From Theropithecus gelada (Eukaryota; Chordata; Mammalia; Primates; Cercopithecidae), in NCBI RefSeq assembly GCF_003255815.1, contig NC_037669.1, forward strand, positions 125,148,634 through 125,212,633: a stretch of DNA of 64,000 bases, written 5' to 3'. Shown in pieces: positions 34,067 to 43,889 of the stretch. The position numbers were made by a program, and so were the translations under genes. The notes under the pieces were generated by a model, which had not been told where the DNA came from, ran no database searches, and saw only the letters and a list, made by a program, of their open reading frames with translations. Numbering within the stretch: position 1 is the first letter of the stretch; each line of letters begins with the position of its first letter.

Positions 34067-34535
34067 CCTCCATTTCCCTCTCCTCCTGGTCCTTAGCTAC
34101 CATCATTCTACCTTCTATTTCTATAAATTTGACTCTTTTAGATACAATGTATGAGTGTAATCATGCATTATTTATTCTAGAATACTGTCCTTCATGTTCA
34201 TACATGTTGTTACATATGGCAGGATGTTTTTATTTTTTAAATCTTAATAATACACCATTTATGTATATACCACATTTTGTTTATTCATTCATCCGCTGAT
34301 GGACATTTAGGTTGTTTCCATATCTTGGTTACTATGAACAGGGCATGTATCTCTTTGAAATCAACTGACTTTAGTATTTTGGGATATTCCCAGAGTAGGG
34401 ATTCTTAGATCTTATGGTAATTCTGTTTTTAACTTTGAGGAAGCTCCATACTGTTTTCGCGAGTGCTGCAAGATTTTACATTCCTATCAATGGTGTACAA
34501 GCTCCAATTTCTCCGCATATTTGCTAGTATATTTT

Positions 34536-35405
34536 TGTGTGTTTTGAAATAAACTCATGTACATTCAGTCAACTGATCTTTTAAAAGGGTGAATACACAA
34601 GAGGAAAATGATAGTCTTTTCAACAAACGGTTTTTGGAAAACTGGATATCCACTTGCAAAAATGAAATTGGATCCTTATGCCATACACAAAAATAAACGC
34701 AAAATGCATTAAATATTTAATAATTATGCCTGAAACTATAAAACTCCTTAAGGAACACTCTAGGGAAAAGCTTAATTGTTCTAGGCAATTATTTCTTGGA
34801 TATGACATCAAAAGCACAAGCAACAAAGGGAGAAATATATAAGTGGGACTGCATTAAACTGAAGCGTTTCTACATAGCAAACAATCAATATAGGGAAAAG
34901 GCCACCTAAAGAATAGGAAAAAAAGATTTGCACACTATGGATCTTTTTTTGAGACGGAATCTCGCTCCGTCACCCGGGCTGAAATGCAATGGTGCGATCT
35001 TGGCTCACTGCAAACTCTACCTCCTGGCTTCACGCCACTCTCCTGGCTCAGCCTCCTGAGTAGCTGGGACTACAGGCAAACACCACCATGCCCCGCTAAT
35101 TTTATTTTTTTGTATTTTCTTTTTTTTTTTAGCGGCTGCCCAAAGTGCTGGGATTACAGGTGTGAGTCAACACAGCCGGCCTCACTATGGATCTTTAAGG
35201 GTTCAATAAAAATATATATAAATTACTCCTACAACTCAATTGCAATATAAGACCCCAATTTTAAAACTAGACAAAGGCTTTGAATAGACATTTCTTGAAA
35301 GTAGAAATACAAATGGCCAAAAAGTGCCAGACAACATACTCAATATCAGTAATTATCAGAGAAATAAAAATAATAACCATGAGATATCACCTTTCAGAAA
35401 GACTT
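34536..35405 (+). mobile_element. Inverted 5' part of the same L1 (twin-priming), carrying an Alu
   Basis: Plus-oriented ORF2: GTCAACTGATCTTTTAAAAG, AGTCTTTTCAACAAACGG, AAAACTGGATATCCACTTGC, GAAACTATAAAACTCCTTAA, TATGACATCAAAAGCACAAG, GGGACTGCATTAAACTGAAG. After the Alu it continues through GAATAGACATTTCTTGAAAG to CATGAGATATCACCTTTCAG. This is the ORF2 stretch immediately upstream of what the minus-strand part at 34,535 encodes, so the two halves form one L1 with a 5' inversion. Confidence 0.85.
34946..35182 (-). mobile_element. Alu, minus strand, internally deleted
   Basis: Reverse Alu starts at a T-run and GAGACGGAATCTCGCTC. It includes GGCTCACTGCAAACTCTACC and CCTGAGTAGCTGGGACTACA, loses much of the left monomer after TTTTTTGTATTTTC, and ends AAAGTGCTGGGATTACAGG. 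It is flanked by the 14-bp duplication CACTATGGATCTTT (34,933-34,946 and 35,183-35,196). Confidence 0.93.
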
Positions 35406-35924
35406 TGTAATTATTTTTTATTCAATTACTGCTTTTTTAGTTACTGCTATGTAACGAAAAATATTTGGTTACTTCCTTTTTTTTCTGGTATTTTTTCCCT
35501 GTGATCATTGCTGTTATACTCTGTTTAATTGGCAAGCTCAACACTGGGTAAGTATTAACATTTTGTCCATGTCACAATGAATTTGAAGTCCCTTAGAACA
35601 AAAGGAGTACAGCATAGTATTGAAAAACATAAAATCTAGAACTAGAATGCTTGTTAGTCAATCTTTGCTAAATACACTTTTCTTAGTCAAACTTTTGCTA
35701 GAAGCTGACTAAAAGATAGTTTGAGAGTAGAGTTTCTGAATATATTGTCAATTGAGGGAGCTCAACATGCGCTTTTAAAATAAAAGTAAAACATATGTTT
35801 TAATATCACTGGACAAGTGATTCTCATGACAAAAGCTATTCTTGGCATTTACATAAAACTATATGTGAGTAAAAAGAAGCAACACAATACTTCACCCAGG
35901 GTTTTATTTTCAAATGGGTTAAAA
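35406..35924. other. Unassigned DNA
   Basis: No gene or repeat recognised. Confidence 0.35.
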
Positions 35925-36125
35925 ATAATTGCTAATCTGTACTATGCATTTTATACTAGGTGCTATTTGAAAAATTTTACATATTTCAATATAACATATA
36001 TAATATATAATGTAACAAGATAGACATAATATAACAAAAGAAAAATATCATTAGCTTATGGTTAAAGAGAGACTCACATGGTAAGTGGAGGAAACAGGAT
36101 GCAAAACCATGTAGACTGTCTTAAT
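35925..36125 (-). repeat. MIR SINE, minus strand (weak)
   Basis: ACTAGGTGCTATTTGAAAAA-TTTTAC corresponds to the reverse MIR GTGCCAGGCACT...TTTAC block. CTCACATGGTAAGTGGAGGA then GATGCAAAACCATGTAGACT corresponds to ...CACAGCTAGTAAGTGGCAGAG...GAACCCAGGCAGTCT. The middle is replaced by AT-rich sequence. Confidence 0.5.
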
Positions 36126-37106
36126 AAACCTTATCCCTCATCACAAACTACACAAAACAATACAACTGCTTTTTGGGACATGGGCCTCTGAAAACTACTC
36201 CAGAGTCAGCTTTGCATATCAATCCCTTAAAATACTCCATGAATGAAAGGTTCTGTGGTCAAGCATATTTGGGATCCTTCAGATTTTATTTCCCACAGAA
36301 CCTTGGAATCTCAAAGAAACCAGCATATGAACGGCACTCTGAAAAATCCTTAAATAAAGGAATACCTTTGTATGGGCTTATATCCACATTTTCCAAATGT
36401 TGGTCTACAGAACCCCTGGAATCGTAGCTATCAACCTTCCAGAAAATTTGCTACGATTTCCATGAATGCACATGGGGGTATTCTTATCTATAAAGTGCTG
36501 AGAAAATATTCTGGTGTCAAGTTAAAATGTTTCCCACATAACACTGAATAGGCAGAAGAATGTGTAACCTATAAAAATATAATTTGAATAACTGTGATGT
36601 TCTTCAAAAATTTATCCTCATTCCAAACCTGAGAAGAAAATATTCGTTTGCCTTTTTATCAGCGAGGCAATAATCTCAAGAAAATTAACTGACACACCAT
36701 GATTCCACAGGCTGTATACCTGCTCATTCCTCCTATAACTGTAAGGGGCAGTCTATCAATCATAGTATCATTATGCTTCTTATTTATCAAATATGAAGGA
36801 TTTTTTTCTTTTTTAACCAGAACTCTGTTTTATAGAAGTGTTGACATTTTAAAGTTGCTCTAGTTCACTCCCATTTGCTGCATCAATGCCAGTTTCTCCA
36901 ATTAGTCTGACAACACATGTACTCTCAGTAGTCAAGTTGTCTTAGAATCATTGATCCCAAGACCAACAGATAAGTACTGCTGATCTTCAAACCAGTGATC
37001 AGCATGGCTTTCCTAATTATAGTTGCCCTCTTTCCTTTTCATCTCTATGACACAAACATTATAACAGACTCGAATCATCTACCTAGAAGCTGTTGTCATT
37101 ACTCAT
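36126..37106. other. Unassigned DNA including unnamed repeat copy B (36,863-36,974)
   Basis: No gene is recognised. An 84-codon plus-strand frame (36,173-36,427) has no identifiable domain. The segment 36,863-36,974 is the partner of 29,101-29,212. Confidence 0.4.
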
Positions 37107-37123
37107 TAGAATTTCACATGCAA

Positions 37124-37431
37124 GGCCGGGCGCGGTGGCTCAAGCCTATAATCCCAGCACTTTGGGAGGCTGAGGCGGGCGGATCACAAGGTCAGGAGAT
37201 CGAGACCATCCTGGCTAACACGGTGAAACCCCGTCTCTACTAAAAATACAAAAAACTAGCCGGGCGAGGTGGCAGGCGCCTGTAGTCCCAGCTACTCGGG
37301 AGGCTGAGGCAGGAGAATGGCGTAAACCCAGGAGGCGGAGCTTGCAGTGAGTCGAGATTGCGCCACTGCACTCCAGCCTGGGCGACAGAGCAAAACTCCG
37401 TCTCACAAAACAAAAGTGTTTTGTTTTAGAA
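37124..37431 (+). mobile_element. AluY, plus strand
   Basis: Full-length Alu: GGCCGGGCGCGGTGGCTCAA start, A and B box region, middle linker CTACTAAAAATACAAAAAAC, right monomer GGGCGAGGTGGCAGGCG, and a tail with CAAAA units. A 17-bp duplication TAGAATTTCACATGCAA lies at 37,107-37,123 and 37,432-37,448. The CTCAAGCC and AAACTAGCCGGGCGAGG variants are shared with the element at 58,101 and fit a young monkey AluY lineage. Confidence 0.96.
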
Positions 37432-37448
37432 TAGAATTTCACATGCAA

Positions 37449-40400
37449 AAGGGTAAACAAGTCTAATGGTTTCCATCTTTAGGCTAAAAAGTCTTAGGAA
37501 TAATTTATTTTGTAATTTGGCTGAATTTAAAATTGTTTCTTCCACTGTACTTGTTAGTTCACAGTGTACTTTTATTAAAAAGAAAATTAAAATTATTTAC
37601 TAGTTTAATCATTTTATATGTTTACTAAATATATTTTCATTTCTTATCTATATAGCATAATACAGTCACTTAGAAATTATGATAATTTGACAATTAAATT
37701 AATCTGCAATGGGTTTGTACTACTGCTGAATACATTATTGCAATACAATTTTCTGTAGTTCCAAGTAATTGAAGATTGAACAAATGTGTACTAAGTATAG
37801 TATTTTTGGTCTGCTATTTGCCCAGAGTTAGTTATTTAATTATACACAGCATTAGATTACTAGGTAGGTTAAAACTCAAACTCCATGAGAAGCATTCTCA
37901 AGAATGAGATAATTGAAGCCTATATGGTCTCAGATATTTAGAGTTCTTTATTTATATAGATTACCAGCACATTATTATAATATTTCTCTCTCTTGTTGCC
38001 TGACTTTTGATATTTTTAGTGCTTCTTCACACCACTAATAAAGGATGAACAAAGACATATTAAACTTAGATTAGTCTAGTTGTTAGTCATTGGACCTGAG
38101 TCAGGAAAGTTCTATTGGAAACCCATAGCATACAAATTACAGCAATTTTCTTTTTGTAATGTCTGGGTCAGAGGAAAGCTCAATTTTTAAACCGTACTTT
38201 AATTTCATGAATTATGTTTTTTATTAATTTTAACTAGTTATATTCCCTCTATTTCAGTGTATGTTAACTATTATTAATTTTTATTTCTATAACTATGTTT
38301 TAAAAATTTTATCTCCCAGAAAGAATTCCAGACTACGGAATTTAAAATATATTAAGTTCCATATAAATATGGGGTAGGACTAGCGCTCCTTTTTTATGCC
38401 CTATACTATTTTCTGTGAATATATTGCTAAACATTTTTATAACTTAAATCCACACTGGAATCTAAATAAAATAGTTAACATTTTTCACTCACATATTGAA
38501 AGTGTTTCTAGAAATACTCTAATTTAAAATACTTAATTTAAAAACTCTAATTTAAAATACTTAATTATTTACATACTCTAATTTAAAATACTTAATTATT
38601 GACATGGACCTTCTTCACTCTGGTTTACAAAAGCTTGGAAAAGACATCTAGGAAATACACGGGAAGATATTTATTCCATTGGCATATGCCCCTACCCTCC
38701 ACTCTTGCTTGATCAAAGCCTCTTCATGCATTGTCCCCGCAACCAGAATAATCAACCTCTATGCCTTACAAGACTTCAGAGCTACATCTTGTCCATTCAA
38801 TCAAATATGAAGGACTTTATTTCTACATGTATTCAAAGATTATAGAATAGGGCTCCATAAAATAAGCAATTTCCTAATATAAGTGCAAGGAACAGTGCAT
38901 ATATTTCTTAGTCATGTAATTAAATAATTGCCACCTGACTAAGAGCAACTGTGGTAAAAACTACCCTTTGTGTAGCCAGATACCATGCAAGAGATAAGGT
39001 CTGAGAAAACCCTGTTTCAGTTGAGCACAGGCTCAGTAGTTAACGAACTATATACTAGACACTAAATGTATAAGGTATCATCTTGCAGCCACTTCAACTT
39101 TTATTTTCAGAAATAATTCTTCCTTTACTCACATAAACAGTAAATAAACTCAAGAAAAAATGTCAAGGCACATATATTTAAAAATGATAAGTTTGGATAG
39201 AATTCACCTTTACAAAACATTCTAAACACATTAAAAATAATCAAATAAACACATATATGATTAGTCTACGGATGAAAAATAACTCCCTTCTATCTCAGAC
39301 TTTCCTGTATCTATATCTATAAAATCTATACCTGCAGAAACTACATAGTAGACCACTGCCTCTCTTTTCTGACCTAAATTGAAAAGAAGGTAGTATTTTT
39401 TTCTATTACTCAAGAATAAGAGATATTAAGAAAACTTAGTTTAGGACCCTGTTTCTACAAGTAAATTTACAGAAGCGTAATAATAAGGAAAGGTTTAATG
39501 AAGCAGTCTGCAGGTAGGATTTTGTTGTTTGCTTTTAAGAGAAAGAAGACTTAAAATTATTTTGGAAATAAATACTTCAAATATAATTGCAATGTTTTAT
39601 CTCTAAAGTTGCACCCTACAAACATTGTAATGTTCATTAATATTCACTCAATGGTAAACACTTAATTAAACCAGATGTCACTGCCAGGTGCCTTAGTAGA
39701 AGATACATGCCCTCTGAAGCACAAAGCAGTTGTTTTGTATTTTTGTTTGCGCCAAAATATATAAAATGTAAGATTCCATATAAAAATCTAGATTTTCCAC
39801 TTTTCTTGATAAATGAGAGTATTTGGCAATGGCAATATCGAGCTTGCATTGCCATAGGCAGTCATCTGTTTGAACTGACTGCTATGTCCCCTTAGCTGAA
39901 TCACATACACTCTCTACTCACAATCCTTCCCCCATGTCTCGGTATATTTTGTTTATTACAAGATCCAACTAATTTGAATTTCCTATATTTGCTCTATTTT
40001 ACCAGAACATATTTTCATGACAAATATGTATACATTAGTTAAATCACAGTTCTTGTTTTTACCATATTGCAATAGAGCTCCAATTCATAGAAATAGATCA
40101 ATAGTTTAAGTGGTTTACTGAAAAATAAACTCCGAAGAATTTTTAAAGCAAAAGTTTTGTTAAGCAAGAACTTCTGGGAATTTTTTTAAACAAGAATTTG
40201 GTAAGCAAGTAAGGTCAATTAATGCTGAAAAGAATGGTATTACCTTTGATGAATTTGTGTAAAGAAAGTTAATGAAGGTAACAGTAGTTAATAACTGTAT
40301 GGTGAGTCTTAAATCCCATGTACTCCTCAGGTTGAACATTGACATGAGAAAACCTGATTTACAGTTTTAAAGTTAAATGTTCCCTAAATTAACAGACTTC

Positions 40401-41340
40401 ACCACAGTATTCAGGAAATTGGGCATCTTGATATGATAGGTTATAAGTGATTTTGCTTAATTAGGATTTTCTGTACTTTGCAAAATTTTATAAGTACATG
40501 TTTATTATATGAAATAAACATTTTAAAATTGCATCATTATATATCATATGTTGGAACATTCTTGTATAGTTACCTAACCAAATACTATCATCTATAAAGG
40601 CAGTCGTTCTTGCTTCGTATTTGATTTTTGAAATTAGGTAAGATTAAAGCTAGATAATATTAATTATTTATAATAATGTAACTAACTTGACCTCTTGTTT
40701 TTTTATTAGTAAAAGTCAATAGCTAAATAGGATTTTTTGAAACAGTATCTAAAAATCTTGCCACCAAGATCAGAAACATTGAAAGACAGTTGAGATCATA
40801 ATTTATTTGTCTGTTCTTCTGCCTTTATAATTTTATTTAATGAGATAATAACACAAATATATCTTTGTTAATAGTGTAATTCAACATAAGCTCTCTTTTT
40901 CATTATTGAATCATCATTTGCAAAAGAAAATGGTAGATTTTCTTTCATCAAGTGATTGGATTTAACTTAAAATTTTATCATAAAACCATAATTTTATTAT
41001 TTACAAATAACTTAATTGAACTTATGCTCAGTGTGAATAACTAGAAAAAACTCTCTAATGCTTACATGAGAAAACAAATATATATCATGATTATATTTCT
41101 CTTTGAATATTACCTTTTAAATATGCTTAAATTAACAACATGCTATCAAGTTTATTATTATATAAGCATATATAATAACTGTAAAAATGAAGGCTTTAAA
41201 CTATAAACTGTATCCAAAATATTGAGAAAAAGTATGATAAATAATGCAATGTTCTCTGTCTAAAATATAGTAATATAATTTTGTGAAGTAAGCCAATACT
41301 AAATACAAAGAGACACTCTTCTTCGCAACAGAAAATTGGT
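37449..41340. other. 3.9 kb of unassigned AT-rich DNA
   Basis: No gene, RNA or confident repeat found. It contains a short tandem array at 38,516-38,605. Open frames are at most about 72 codons and have no recognisable features. Confidence 0.4.
38516..38605. repeat. Three-copy tandem repeat, ~30-bp unit
   Basis: ACTCTAATTTAAAATACTTA begins at 38,516, 38,544 and 38,575 (steps 28 and 31 bp). The last two copies also share the tail ATT-TATT(T/G)ACAT. Confidence 0.9.
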
Positions 41341-42029
41341 TGTGCAGACTGAACAATGACATTTCCTGCCTTTCTAGTGATAATTGTTTGCATTAATGTG
41401 GCAGCATATACGGGTAGAAATCTAGGTGCTGCCAGATTTCTACAGGTACTACAACCCTGCCAAAATAACAGGGTTGTAGAGCAGATCAGATTCTGTCTCT
41501 CCATCATTGATCTCCACTTGTTCCTTTCTCTGGTATCCATATTTGTGAGAACTATCTTGCTTCTTTGCTTTTCCCTTAATTGTTCTTACTATGATTAGCC
41601 ATAAGTTTTAATTTAATAATAGCCAGTGTTAACCCTTGAATAAAAATTTTCTACTTAAATTTTATTTTTAGACCTATTTAGATTCTTGAAAAACGATTGA
41701 GGTTAACAAAGATGAGAACAACAAAAAACTTTGTTCCTTTGAATGGATTGTTTACTGATACTACATTAGAAATCTTAACATACAGTTTAAACTGTATTTA
41801 TTAATTCACTTTAAGAGTATATGTAAACATTAATAGCATTATTAAAAATAACTATTTTAGAAAAAATTAGAAGAGTTGCAATGTTTTATGTTTCCAGAAA
41901 TATTTTTAATATTTGACTTCATAAATGACAACTGGATTCTCATATTTACTTCTATGCTCCATCAATTGCAATCTCATATGTCATGCACTCCCTGGAGAAC
42001 ACCACTATATATTCATGAAAAAAACAGTG
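41341..42029. other. Unassigned DNA with two adjacent hairpins at 41,414-41,479
   Basis: Hairpin 1: GTAGAAATCT (41,414-41,423) pairs with AGATTTCTAC (41,434-41,443). Hairpin 2: CTACAACCCTG (41,449-41,459) pairs with CAGGGTTGTAG (41,469-41,479). Both stems are perfect with loops of about 10 bp. A 114-codon minus-strand frame (41,196-41,540) spans them but matches no family I know. Confidence 0.6.
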
Positions 42030-42155
42030 AAAAGATTAAACAACATCCAAGTGGCCTTTTGAAAATAGTTTGACCTTGGAAACCTCCTGAAAGAGTCTTG
42101 GAGACAGCTATGGGTATCCACACACCACTCTTGATAACCACTGGCCTAGATGTTT
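42030..42155. repeat. hAT-Charlie-type element end
   Basis: The order TTTTGAAAATAGTTTGACC, CCTCCTGAAAGAGTCTTGG and GGGTATCCACACACCAC ends in TTGATAACCACTGGCCTAGA. This resembles the right end of a Charlie-group element (...GACCACTCTTTGAGAACCACTG). The left end was not located with certainty. Confidence 0.55.
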
Positions 42156-42409
42156 TGACTTTACACCTTTCAAAGGATCAAAATATACGTTTTAAGCTGT
42201 AACTATACCAATTAGGCTCCCTTGAAGTTTCAACTACAGAAAATACATTCATCCTTATTCATAATGTAACATGAAGAGTGGAAGGGAAGAAAGGTTCTCC
42301 AATTCCTTCAATATTCACTAGCAACATTTTTACTATCGTCAAAATTACATGAACTCAGCTACCAGTTACAGTAACGTAAACAGAACACATGAACTAATTG
42401 ACAAGTAAA

Positions 42410-42600
42410 TAATAGGCACTACTAATAGTTGGTCATGACAAGTAAGGTCCTAAGCACTCTAAAACTATCAGCTCATTAAATAATGTAATATTGTTAGAGA
42501 TAAAGAATGCTAACAATGACAGAGCTGAGATTTGAACCTCATATCAGCCTGAGTCCAAACCTTGCCATCCATTTAGGGGAGCTCTTTCTACACTTTAGTC
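42410..42600 (-). repeat. MIR SINE, minus strand
   Basis: GTAAGGTCCTAAGCACTCTA, ATCAGCTCATTAAATAAT, then ACAGAGCTGAGATTTGAACC and CAGCCTGAGTCCAAA. These are the reverse of the MIR tail and core, with the middle of the element deleted. Confidence 0.65.
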
Positions 42601-43570
42601 ATATTCCATACAGAATTGCCTAATGTCTGTATGATAACAGCAATAACATAATTAATAGCTATTCGCTTAGTGCAACATACACTAACAAGTCACAGTCTCA
42701 TAAAAGTAAGAAATATAATCGTATTACAATTTTTTCTATAGGCATACAACTAAACCAACCCTTTCGAAGATTTTGCATGCAGGATTTCAGGTCCGTGATG
42801 AACTGGTGAAAACAGTAAGGGCTTAAGTGCACAATAATTAGACAAACTGGCAAGTAATTGCAAGAACCAGGAGAACAAAAGCATCAAAGTTCTCTACAGA
42901 TAAAAATGTCACAGAAATAAAAAAAATTCAGGAGATGAGGTCAGGAGAAAAAAAAAAAAAAAAACTGGCTTATAATCCAAAATCAGCTGAAGACACAATG
43001 TCTTTTTGCTTTAAATGAAATTACTTAAGTCATCTATCCACATTGCATAGAAGATCAAACCCTCCTGTGAGACTACAAACAATTCCTGGAAATCTATATT
43101 ATGTATAATCATTCCTTTAAAACTGTGCTGAAGATGAACTCAGAGAATGTGTGGGACCCAGCGTGAGCTCCCTCTCTGGAGCAACACCATCACATGTTCT
43201 CCAGGCATCTCCCTATACTAGCATGAGGGCCTGTGAGTTTTTAGGTGCTTTCCTATGGGTAGGGTTGCAGGGCCAGAGGGAGAATGTTAACTGTTGGGAT
43301 TCTCTCTCATTTAACCTTTCCTTGCACTGGGAGTCCTCTCCCGGATCCCAGTCAATCTGGTCCCAGCTAGCTGCTTCTCCTCCCTCTTCTTTTGTGACTG
43401 TGGAGTTTTCTATCATTTCTCCATCAAATTACAGTGTTCTATCGTAGATGCTTTATTCAAGGTGTGGCTACCTGCTTGCTATATCGGTTCTTCTTTGTTG
43501 ATGCAGTGAATATCTGATGCCTCTCAGCCATCCTGAAGCTACTACTCATCTCACTCTATTAAGATCATTA
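42601..43570. other. Unassigned DNA; 43,140-43,570 is less AT-rich
   Basis: No recognised gene. At 43,140-43,570 (ACCCAGCGTGAGCTCCCTCT ... CTCAGCCATCCTGAAGC) the composition and the 98-codon plus-strand frame (43,151-43,447) recall inverted L1 5' UTR sequence, but I cannot prove it. A 20-bp A-run lies at 42,950-42,964. Confidence 0.35.
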
Positions 43571-43888
43571 GGCCGGGCACGGTGGCTCATGCCAGTAATC
43601 CCAGCACTTTGGGAAGCGGAGGCGGGTGGAACACGGGGTCAAGAGATTGAGACTATCCTGCCTAACACGGTAAAAACCCCATCTCTACTAAAAATACAAA
43701 AAAAAAAAAAAAAATTAGCCGGGTGTGGTGGTGGGCGCCTGTAGTCCCAGCTACTCGGGAGGTTGAGGCAGGAGAATGGCGTGAACCTGGGAGGTGGGGC
43801 TTGCAATAAGCCGAGATTGCACCACTGCACTCCAGCCTGGGTGACAGAGCGAGACTCCGTCAAAAAAAAGAAAAAAAAAAAAAAAAAA
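43571..43888 (+). mobile_element. AluY, plus strand
   Basis: Full-length Alu (GGCCGGGCACGGTGGCTCAT start; GTCAAGAGATTGAGAC; TGGCGTGAACCTGGGAGG). It has a long A-run in the middle linker at 43,699-43,714 and a 25-bp A-rich tail. A decayed duplication CTATTAAGATCATT / CTATTAGGTCCATT (43,556-43,569 and 43,890-43,903, 11 of 14) flanks it. Confidence 0.93.
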
Positions 43889-43889
43889 T

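Larger units (their letters stand above)
30235..34535 (-). mobile_element. Old LINE-1 (L1M), minus strand, 3' UTR and ORF2 end, split by MaLR at 30408-34066
   Basis: Left of the provirus, 30,235-30,407 is reverse L1M 3' UTR (TTCAAGTGTACCATACAGTG; TTTACACCCATTGAACATCA). Right of it, 34,067-34,535 continues without a gap: CATTTCCCTCTCC, ACCATCATTCTACCTTCTAT, TATATACCACATTTTG, ATGGACATTTAGGTTG, GGTAATTCTGTTTTTAACTT and TCCAATTTCTCCGCATAT. It ends near 34,535 where the plus-oriented part begins. Reading frames are destroyed. Confidence 0.85.
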
